Shown here: positions 37,001 to 48,900 of the stretch, piece after piece | Position numbering within the stretch: position 1 is the stretch's first letter | Layout: every line of letters starts with the position of its first letter | Assembly: GCA_026315105.1 (NCBI GenBank) | Contig: JAOYRU010000113.1 | Span: 62,001-126,000 of the forward strand | Direction of reading: 5' to 3' | Source of the DNA: Locusta migratoria | Lineage: Eukaryota > Arthropoda > Insecta > Orthoptera > Acrididae | Length of the DNA stretch: 64,000 nt | Translations under genes and position numbers: made by a program | Notes under the pieces: model-generated | The model's input: only the letters and a program-made list of their open reading frames with translations | Told to the model about the DNA's origin: nothing | Databases searched by the model: none

Positions 37001-40000
37001 CTTTGTTTAGCAGTGAAGAACGTGGCCCAACGACCAATCAGTTGCTCACGCTACGGCTACAGTTTCTGCCAGCAAACCACATACGCCGTATTGTGTGTAA
37101 TCTTATACAATCGACTGCAGTGCTGATTCAGCACTAACTGCGGTCATAGCTCACTGAGGTTCACATTATTACTCATTATGATGCTCACACATTTTCAGGA
37201 TCAGCGGCATACTCACTAGTCAGATCGCCCTCGTTGCCAAGGCCGGCGTTGTTGACGAGGACGTCGACGCCGCCCAGGTAGTCCCTGACCCACTGGAAGG
37301 CCGCGAGGATGCTCTCCTCTTTGCTGACGTCGCACTCGACAGCATGCAGAGTGCCGGGGGCGTCCTTCAGAGCGAGAGCCTGCCGGCAGACGGAGTAGCT
37401 GTTCCAAAAACTTGTCTCCAGAGTAGCGCAAATAGAAGTCTAAGAAAAGATATGGCCATGGTGACACCTCGTATTGGTACATTTTGTGTAATAGTTCAAA
37501 TGTTCAAATGTTTGTTAAGCTTAAGGGACTTCACTACGGGGTCATCAGTCCCTAAATTTACAAACTACTTATGAGCTACCTAAAACTAAGGACGGCACAA
37601 ATATCAATGCCTGATGGGGGATCGAACCCCCGACCGTAGTGGCCGTGCAGACCGTGACTGAAGCGCCTCAGTCCCCTCGGCCACCGCGGCCGGCTGTGTA
37701 ATACTGGTAGCAAGGAGGTTAGAACGTAGGGAGGCGCCCTTAATCTAGAAAAGTGAATGTTTGTTAACTCTTAAAATAGGAATATCAAGTCCCGCGGATT
37801 TGCAGTGATGTACTTCATGTTAAAAGGGGGTAAATTTTCAAAAGGATTCAAATGTGTTTTTAAATTTATATTATAGTCCAATTAGCAGGCTAATAATAAA
37901 TAATGATGTGGATGTTGTTCATATTATAATGTTTAATGTCTTTATAATACGAGGTACGTCCAGAAAGAAAGTTCCGTTTGGTTATATAAAACAAACATGT
38001 ACAGATACAGAACAAATATTTATTGTACAAAAATCTACAACTGTTAAACTCCTTTTCTACATAACTGCCGAACTTTTGTAGGCACTTGTCATAGCGTGGC
38101 ACAAGTTTCTGTATGCCTTCTTCATAGAAGGTTGCCGCCTGTGTATTCAGCCATGTGGTAGCATGGTCTGTACGGATGATGATCAAACACGTCCCAGTGA
38201 AATTCCCGTAAGAGTTGTTTGGTCACATTCGCCACATGAGGTCGGGCACTATCGAGGAAACAAACACCACCTTTTGATGGAAATCCTCTTCTTACACCTA
38301 AAATTTGTCCTGTCAACACTTCAACGATGACGAGCTGAAAGAACATGCTACCACATGGCTGAATACACAGGCGGCAACCTTTTATGAAGAAGGCATACAG
38401 AAACTTGTGCCACGCTATGATAAGTGCCTACAAAATTTCGGCAGCTATGTAGAAAAGTAGTTTAACAGTTGTAGATTTTTGTACAATAAATATTTTTTCT
38501 GTATCTGTACACATTTGTTTTATATAACCAAACGGAACTTACTTTCTGAATGTACCTCGTAATTACAATGGTCAAATAATGCAATTTCTATCAAAAATTA
38601 GAAAAATTACTGCAATTAAGAAGAACTGAATTGAAAATGGTATTCATGCTGATCTTTTTGGGTCAAATCCGCATTCGAATGGTAATCTTTTTTCTCGTTC
38701 ATTAGTTGATGTTTTTATAGGGGTTGCGATTATTATAACAGTTATTGGTATTAAAAATCTAATGGAAATCCTTGTTATTAAAATTATCATAATTTTTCTT
38801 GATAATTTCAAGCTTTTTCATTAGAAATTATGAAATTCGTTACACTTCGTTTACATGAAAAATCAATGTAATCTAAAGGCCACAAATTCAATTAAATAAC
38901 TAAGAATTAGCATTACGATTGACTTAAATGTAGAAGAACACAAAGAAAATGTTGTCGGTAAGGTGAACAAATACTGCGTTTTATTTGCAGAGCACTTAGT
39001 CGATGCAACATAACTAACGTAACTACTAAAGAAACTACTTATAAAATGCTCGTCAGTTCTCATTTGGAGTATGGCGTGGGAACCTTACCAGATTCAGTTG
39101 ACGAAGGACATCGAAAAATTACAAACAAAGGTAGCCTGTTATGTATTATTACGATACAGGGGAAGAGTGGCACGGAAATGGTACACGAGATGGAAGACTT
39201 TTCCCTTCCGGCGAGAAATACTTACGAAATTTGCATCGCCAACTTACTTCTTCGAATGCGAAAATGCACTGTTCAAAATAATTAGGGGATCAGGTAAGAT
39301 ATTATACACTATATACATATGGTAACGTATTTTATTCAGATATTGGTCACACTTATAATTTCTGTGCGATACAGTACAATATTTTTCTGTCTCAATTCTT
39401 TACGTGGTATTTACTTAGAGCAAGACACCATGGGACTGCCATAAAAGTGAAAAGTCATTCTCGTTGCCCTCGGGCGGCCAATACATATGCACACTTGCTT
39501 GGCATGGACAGTATGAGGTTATCAATCAGCTCTTGCGGGATATTTGGCCACTTTTACAATATACAGCTTTGAAACCGTTGTGGGTGGTCTGGAAGCAATG
39601 CGTTTGCCAAGTGCATCCCATACATGAACAATCGGCTTTAAGTCCGGTGAACAAGCTGACCACTCCATTCGATCAGTTCCCTCAGGTACAAGCATGTTGT
39701 CCACAATTACAGCTCTGTGGCGACGAGCGTTATCGTCCACCATAAGGAATTCATTGTTTTGACCAGAGTATATTGTTGCCTCGCACTTACGTAGAAATGA
39801 GCATTGTATTAAGAGAGAAGCTATCTGGAACGGAAAGATTCCGGCGTACTTTCTTCTCGCGCGGTATTCGAGAATCGAAAAGCAGATAAATAGTCTGAAT
39901 GAACCCTCTTCCAAGGGCATATGACATTTGTACAGTACAGTAACATTTTTAATGGTAGATAAATTCCAATGTTTCTCGAATGACTATGACAGAAGAGCGA

Positions 40001-43000
40001 ATTTCTATCGCTGTGAAGTTGAACGGTTGATAGAACGTTTTTTACACAGATTTTACGGATATGATGAAGAATAATGTCATGTACCTATAAGACTGGTGTA
40101 GTGTTTTTGGATACGTTCAATAAACACAACACACATAACTGAGACTTTCGTCATCAAGAATCAATGACCTTACTGTTACAAATCATTGAATTCATCTCGG
40201 TTGCCGGTATCAAAATAAAATCGCACTAACGTGTTTTACGGCCCACTTTATATTTGTAATTTTATAAGTTTTTGCAAACATTTTGGACCAAAATAATAAT
40301 TTAAACAATAACAATTAATTAATTAATTAATAAGAGTGTCTGAAACCCTTTTAGGAAAAAATAAAGGTAGTGGCGGATTTCGAACCACCGACCTTTCGCG
40401 TCACAGCCCACCACCTTACCCACTACGCTACAGCAGTTCTTTAATCTCATACTATTGATGGCCGTTGTTAACTGATGTTAATATGGTATTTGTAGACATT
40501 AGATTATCATTTATCGTACGAAGAACGATGTGCTTTTGTTGATTCCTCAGTGTGTCGTTGCTTTGAAATGACAACGTGTAAGTTACAATAAGAAAATAAT
40601 CAAATACTCGTGGAATGTCACGTGACATCTCCGAACGGCTGGTTTTCATTAATTCAATGGAGGGTGTCAAATCTCCGTTATTTTACCAAATATGTCTCAA
40701 ACGATACGAGATATGAAAAAACATAAGGGATATAAGTTGTAGAGAATTTTCTCCTCTACCAATTAGGTTTTTCAATTTTCGTATCAGATGAACGGTTCGT
40801 TTGCAATTACAATTTTATTACAAACGGTTTTTTTTACTACCGTATTTTCTGTCCGAAAAATTTGAAAAAGGGAGGTTCTGGTCTCTGGCAACCTACAATC
40901 ATGTTTGTAAAATTTGGTGTTGATCGGTTGAACGGTTCGTCTTAAAAACAGGGAACACGTTACGGACAGACAGACAGACATATATCCCAAAATCGACATT
41001 ATTTTTACAAATAATTTTTTATACGCTACGAGATATGAAAAAAAAGAGAGCAAAGTTGTAGAGAATTTTCTCCTCCACAAATTCGGTTGTTCAATTTTCG
41101 TGTAAGATGAATAGTTAAGCCGTTATTTTCATTCAAATTTCGAGCTTTCAAAAGACGATCGCAAAGACCCACTTTTAGTGTTACTACCGTAACCTAAAGT
41201 GGGCCAAAATAAGTACCAAACTTAACATCCCATTAAAAAAAAAAGAAAAGTTGACCTTCATATGTCTGAAGCGATCCCACCTAGCAACAAAAAACCAAGA
41301 TCGTATTCCGATCCCCGTTGCCCCATGCAACAGTTAGTGACTCGTCCTGTGTATCTTCGTGAAGCGAAGGCTACCTCTGATACTTTCATCCATTGGGAAC
41401 ACACACGGTCAGATTTAATTCCTCTCAGGGCTGGGGCTTGTAGTGGCTATTTAGTGCAGTTAGGAATATTGAAGTAAACGGGAACTTTTTCTACGGCGAA
41501 TCATTGGATATCAATGTGCCGTAAGCTACTGTAAACTCCGTCCGACAGGCCTCAGGTGGCCCACTGGGTACCGACCGGCCGCCGCGTCATCCTCTGCCAG
41601 AAGGCGTCAACGGATGCGGTATGGAGGGGGACGTGGTCAGCCCGCTTGCCAAACAGCACTCGGCAAACCCGGACGGTAACCCACCAAGTGGTAGCCAAGC
41701 CCGACCGTGCTTAACTTTGGTGATCTAATGGGAACAGGTGTATCCACTGTGGCACGACCGTCGGCTGCCGTAAGCTACAACAAAGCTTAAATAACCAATA
41801 CGAGTATTGCAAGCTCTGGGTACTATATCTGTAACTGCGTTTCTTTCACCTGATATTGTCAACTATACCAGAACACCCACCAATAATGATACTAATAAAA
41901 CAGTTGCAAACCAAAAACACTGCTTCGTAGATCAAATCGACCTTCACCGATAAAATTCCACTCCTTACAATAATTGTCACTGAATTTGCAGGTTCGTTTC
42001 GGCATAAGGCAGCAGTTCGACTAATACGAGCCTGTGTGGCTTGTCTGACATAACATCATCAACTCTACTACACTATTCCGACAATAACTGTGATAAGTGG
42101 CTCGACAATCGGACAATTTTCATAACTCTTCTCAGGTTGTAATGGCTGGAATTGTCACTGCAATAAGACTATTCTCCGGGCACAGTACCGCTGAAAATAG
42201 TTTTATATCAGTGTCGAAACGTTTATTGCTTTTTAATTATGGGGCTAGAAAATTAAGTTAAAATGTATTGAACTATAGTGTAGCATTGCGTTTAATCTAG
42301 AAAAATCCCAAAATGTCATGAAATATATTTGCAAATTGAATTCCAGGACTGCTGAGGGTACCGAAATTTTCTGGACACCGTATGTTACGATGAGAATTCT
42401 GGTTTTCCGAGATGGTTGATCAGCCTAATTAGGATTACATTTCTAGATTCATCCGAAATTTGCACAAAAGTCGAAATTCTAATTTGAAATTATTAAAAGG
42501 TGAGATAGGCCTATCTCGCGATGTTGCTTACGTCAGGCTGTTAATTACTTGGATGTGAGAGTTTATACTGTGAGATAACTATTGTATTTCTGCAACTTCA
42601 GGTTGTATAGCCAAAAAAGTACTAAAATCTCTCCCTAATCATTGACCAAAAATGAAGATATGTCTGAGTAAAATTAAATCTGGCAACCCGATTTGCGTAA
42701 GTTCTAAACATGCTGAATATTCTAGCTGTTATTGTTGAAGACCGTGTTCGTGTTTACTGAACAATTTACATTGTCGCTACGTCTTACTTAATAAAGGTTT
42801 TTATATTTGGCTAGCAAGCTAGTTCTGTACTAACTGCACAAACAAGAGAAAAATTCTTGTCTCTCTCTTCACATATATTACGCTGTAATTACTGCTACTT
42901 TTGAAGTTTTAATTCTATGGCAGCTAATATTAAATTTTTATGATTTTTTAAGCCCAGTATATACGAGTATCAACTACAACGAACGTAAAGCGTCAGTCTC

Positions 43001-45884
43001 TTCGCCGTCTTTGTCACCATTTTCAGCTGTGTATATAAACATACACCTCCTTCGATACTGTGAAATAAATCTCTCTCTGCAAACTCTTTGCTTTCTATAT
43101 TTTTCGAGGAGAAAGTAAAAAGAATGAAAAAATGTGCATTTAAAATGTGCTGTAAAATGCATGGCTTAAAATGAGACCTTCGTAATTTCCCACATTGTAG
43201 AACACATCTCTTCTACTAAAGCGCTAATGTTTCTTTTAGGTATGCATTTTATAGACCATGTTTACTGGATATGTTTCCCTTGTTTTGGTCCATAGTACCT
43301 TCCATCTCCAGCTGTAAGAGAGAAGTTGAGTAAGAGTTCATAGCGTCGTTGGATGGAATTTGCGGACATGGGTTTCTGTCTAAGACTTGATCCACTAAAT
43401 CCTTTCAACATACTCTCAAGTTTGTCGATTTTTATTAATGTTCGCCCTATAGAACCCTGCCCTCACAAGACCTATCTGCATCATCCCCTCACCATGGAAT
43501 TAATTTCTTGAACATGATCTACAGAAGAAAAGTAAGTAATTATTTCGTAAAATTTGTCACTTCGGCAGTTATTTTACAATACACAGAAAATTATTTCTCA
43601 AGCATTTTCCGTTTTTGATTCAGTGAGACAAAGAAAATATACTTTAATTCAGCTTCTGTGTTCCATAGAACGTTGCCATTACTGTCAAGGCTCTCTATGC
43701 AGCGGTATAGCACCTCGGCAATGGAAATATTGGAACGTTCCTGTGTAAGGTGATATAAATATCAATGTAAAAACCAATATATAATCCATGAGACGGATTT
43801 TCGTCTCGAATATGTCAAAGACATTAAAGATAAATCTGAAGCATTGAATTAAAATTTGTGATGCGACTTGGAATCGAACCCGGACCTCCATGGTTACTAG
43901 ACAGACGTCTTACCGTTATAACACCGCGTCAGTAGCGATTAAGGCGACTCGGAATAGTCTAAGCACGATTTCCTTCACGTCACAAACTTTAATTCAGCTT
44001 TTGTGTTCCATAAAACATCGCCACTACTGCCAAGGCTCTCCATGCAGCGGAATAGCACCACGGCAATGAACATATAGGAACATTCCGGTGTAAGGTGATA
44101 AAATATCAATGTAAATACGAATATATAATCCCTGAGACGGATTTTCGTCTCGAATATGTCAAAGACATATATCAAAGATGTGAAGGAAATCGTGCTTAGA
44201 GTATTCCGAGGCTCCTGAATCACTAGTGATGCGATTTTATAGAGGTAAGACGTCTGCCTAGTAAGCATGGAGGTCCGGGTTCGATTCCCATTCGCATCAC
44301 AAATTTCAATTCAATGCTTTAGATTTATCTTTAATGTGTTTGACAAATTCGAGACGAAAATCCGTCTCATGGATTACATATTTGTATTTACATTGATATT
44401 TATTTCACCTTACACAGGAATGTTCCAATATGTCCATTGCCGAGGTGTTATTCCGCTGCATGGAACACAGAAGCTGAATTAAAGTTTGTGACGTGAAGGA
44501 AATCGCTTAGACTATTCCGAGGCGTGTTAATCACTAGTGATGCGGTGTTCTAGCGGTAAGACGTCTGCCTAGTAAACAAAGAAAACAGTATGTAATTCTG
44601 TGACATCATACACAAAAAGAACGAAGAAATCAAATCTTTGCGCTGTACTTAGTTTTACACTTTTAAGACATTAACACCCTTCAATGCCTTTCATTTTGTG
44701 CTTTATTGTTAGGAAAAATAGTCGCTTGATATCTTACATTTTCTTTGTGATTTGTGTTCAATGTGAGAAAGGAAGTTTAACGAAAATACAAAATGCTGGA
44801 TCATAACTTTGTGGTGCATATCATTGCATGTATCTCCTAGAGCCGAGACGGCGAACTTCTCTGACCAGAAAATATAGGCCTAACATTGATCGTAAATTCA
44901 TTAAAATCTCTAAAGTGACTATTACAATTTGTAATTTACTTTTTTATGAGTTTGGTATAATCCAAATAATAATTTACCTTCTGCAAGTTTTCGTGGGCAA
45001 CAGTGAAAATATTAGGGACAAGTTTTACCGAATGCGACGTTCGTTGCTGGTTGTCTAGTTAGGAATTTTACCGTCATCACAGATAGATCTTATGTACTAG
45101 AGTGGCAAACTCGCCTCTGTGACTGAAGCCTGGCGCCGCCATCTTGCCTCACCTCACGTCAAAAAAGTTTCCGTATGGTATTACAATGATCTTCTGACAC
45201 GAATTGACGTTGTCAGCTTTACCAAGTGGTTTAATATGCTTTGCATTTGATCTAACAGTTCCGTATAGCTGAATCAACACAAACGTTGTAGAATCGTGTA
45301 ATGTGTTTAACATGTTACATGTGTATACAGAAGAGTAAAGATACCTGTTATCCACGTAAAATATAACGGTCATATTACTGAACGAAAAGTCTAAGTCGAT
45401 CGACATTGATAACAGATTAATAAAAACAGCAAATCAATGTAACCATTTCTGTATGTGTCAAAGCTTACTCTAGCTTTCATACGAAATATTACATCCACAT
45501 CCCATACACGAATTGCCCATTATGTCAAAATTCTAAAACAGCGTTGTGACACCAGCTCATACGTAGTTTTACAACTATACTATTGAATTTGAACCTCTCC
45601 AAAACAAAAGTAATGTCAAACAAATGGGTGATGTGAAAGTCAAGGACAGTCCATTAGAAAAGGTCAGGGAATATATCTACCTTGGCCAGATTATAAACAT
45701 GAAGGGAGAAGTAAGGTCCGAAATCTATCGACGCATCAAGCTTGGCTGGCAAGCATTTGGGAGGAATTCTACAATATTCAGATCAAAAATGCCGGTAAAT
45801 CTGAAGAAAATAGTGTTTGATCAATGCATTCTTCCTGTGCTGAGCTGACGTATGGTTGCGAGACAAGGACACTGAACGCATTTA

Positions 45885-45929
<45 letters not shown>

Positions 45930-48900
45930 TAGGACAGCACAGAGAGCCATGGAAAGAGCAATGCTGGGCTATACAAGAAAGGATAGGAAAAGAGCAGATG
46001 ATATCCGATCTGTGACCAAGGACATGTTAGAAACCGTAGGCTCCTTGAAATGGCAGTGGGCCGGCCACATAACGAGAAGAAAATACAACAGATGGACGAA
46101 GATAGTATTGGAGTGGAGGCCGAGAGAGCATCGGAGGCCTACAGAAAGACCACCGGACAGATGGGGCAAAGATATCAGGAAGATCGCTGGTAGCACCTGG
46201 CAGAGAACTGATCAAGACCGTTCCACTTGGAGAAGACTGCTGAAATCTACCTAAATCCAAGACTCGAAGAGGCCACACCATTAAATGATTGAAATGGCTG
46301 ATGATGATGACTATGAAATTACACATACGACTGCTTACGCTTTTATTGAATACAAATATGGCGACGAGCCTCCAGTGATATATTAAGTCCGGGAGAGTTG
46401 CCGCATGCGGTACAGACTGCACTCCCACCCCCTCCCCCCCCCCACTCCTAGTTTTGGTAAAAGCCGCCACAGTGCGTGTGTAGGCGCTTTGCACTTGCGC
46501 AGTAGACTCTGGACGGCGACGGAAATGCTTTTGTTTCAATATCGGTAGTTTTAAACGAATTAGTGTCAATAAACAAGGGAAGTATTTCTTGCATGGAATT
46601 CCTTTTAGTGTTACGTCGCTAAAAAGTAACACTTTTTAATATCTAAGTAGCAGCACGAACAATTTCTGTTGGGAGCCTTTTGATTCTAGTCCGGCCAACT
46701 TGCCTGCACAGAGTCACAGGGTGCGGGGTCTATCCCAGATAGATGGGGCTACATGCCGCAATCTTTGATACTTAATGTGTTGACTGTGGCATGGAAATTA
46801 GGAATAAAAGCTAATGATGGAGAGGATTTCTTTTGAAAAACTCTGATAGGCCAAAGTTTAATCATTAAAAATAAGTTAAAATTTAATGTGTTTTGATATA
46901 AAACAAATAAAGGATTTGTTTGCCAATTCTTCAGTGTTGATTTTCATTCCTCAATTGTTACAATCATAAACTAAAATTTTAACATATTTTGTTTAAAAAA
47001 TTATAAATTTCAACAAATATCATCACGTGGCATGTCACTCATAAGAGCGCGGCATCTCGACCTTAGCCTAAGGGATAGATGTCGGACTGTAAGGTGTTCT
47101 GAATGGTCAAATATCATGACGAATGAGTGCATCTAAAATTCTCAAAAATTATATTTTAAGGAAAACTATTTACTTGTAAAAGGAATTATTTTGACTTAAG
47201 TGCATTATGGGATTATTTTATGAATAATTTTGAAAATGTGCGCCATCTCTCCCGGATTTACCCTACTGTGTACGGCATTGCCAGTCTAGTAATATATGTA
47301 ATATATGTCTCTGATTGCCCAAATCAATGAAAGTCTTTGATATAACTAGCTGATGAAAGTGTTTCAAATTCCATGAGTTATGACGGATTCGATGCAGGTT
47401 TAATTGAAATAAAGACGTTAGGAACGTTTTCACATCTGCATCTCCATTGTTTTAGTTTTTATGGCAATTATTATTTTTCAATGTGTGTTTTGTTGTTGTT
47501 GTTGTATTTGTTATTTTTGTGTGACGTGCCCCAGTTGTGTATGTCGCCCATAACGCAACCACATGATAGTTTTGAAAAGTTTGCTATATGATGTAATAGA
47601 ATTACCTCAGCCTTAATTAAAATTTTCAATTAACGAAGGGGTGATGAAAGACGACCGTCTGTCGTCTTCCATATATTTTTTGTATATTTCTTTAAAGTTA
47701 TAATTTATTTAATGCCACTAGATTATTATTTTGTTAAAACTTGAACACAATCTTTTCAAGGCTTGAAGAATAGCATTTTTGTTTCATATGTTAAAATATT
47801 AGTTAATATTGTTAGGTTTTTCTTATTTTGTTATGTTAATAATTTATTATTGTATCAATTAATGTGGTATAAGTACAGCTTCTCCGCTATGCCACTGTCG
47901 CTGTGAGAATGTGCAGTTGTTCTACTTTTAATTGGGTGCGAGAATCTATGGCTGTCTGAATGTGGGTAGGAGTAGCCCACTTTACATCGTTCTCTCTGGC
48001 TCAGAGTCGATAGCTGCTTATGCTACCGCAGAGGTTTCCACAGCCTTTGGTTGCGAGCTAGTCGGTGAGCCTTCCGTCAGCATGAGTCTACTCTCTCTCC
48101 GCCGCCACCACCACTGTTTCTTGGGGTTTCCAACTTCCGGTACCAGTTTTCCCGCCCCATAACCGCTGGGTCTTCGTTCTATACTGGGCGTCTGGCGAGA
48201 TAAGCTTGTTCTCCTCCTGTGTCCATGAGATGGTAGTGTTTCATTGTCTAGCACGTCTTAAACTTGTGAACTTAGAATCATTTATTGGAATATTTTCTCC
48301 GATCGTGTGTGGAAATGTGTTCTCGTTTTTCGATTCAATGATTTCCAACAGATGAACGCCTTTTGTGATCATGTGGCGGAGTAGGAGCTCTGTGTAAATA
48401 CTTTCTAGCTTTGTGGGGCCATATTTCTAATAGGTGATATGTTCATTTTTGTACAGTGCATGTAAAAATCTTCTCATAGTTTCCTTCCATGAGTGATATG
48501 TGTTCCACGTGGTTGGTTCATAGAACAAAGCCTTCAGCTTCCACTCTTGTTTGTTCCATGCCCATCAGGCAAGTAACTATGCGGGTATCCTTCTGATTTC
48601 GCGATCTTCTCTCCCCGCCTGTCAGTAATTCTCTCTGAGCCTTGTACAACCTCCTTCAATATGTAATTCTTATGTAATTATAAACATTTCTATGGGTTGC
48701 ATGTTGTAATTCTTAATATTATTTTTCCGACATTATAATTAGTTCACTTTTACGAGTTTTTTGAGACTGGACTTCATCCGTCTCTGTAAGCGCTCCCTAT
48801 CGCGTGTAGCTGCATTTCTTTCGCTTTTTCATGTAATTCTAAGCATTTCTAGGTGGTGCATGCCGTAGTTTTTATTCTTATTTTTCCGACTTTGTAATTA

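Noticed and set aside
37216..37482. Arg-rich 88-codon frame on the minus strand over exon 2
   Set aside because: It is a shifted-frame shadow of SDR exon 2. The +1 frame carries the SDR motifs.
38800..38930. Extension of the NUMT beyond the nad3 start
   Set aside because: The sequence past 38790 is AT-rich but I could not read tRNA or gene sequence expected next to nad3.
46027..46632. 201-codon minus-strand open frame
   Set aside because: It overlaps the plus-strand LINE fragment and a C-rich run; no domain is visible.
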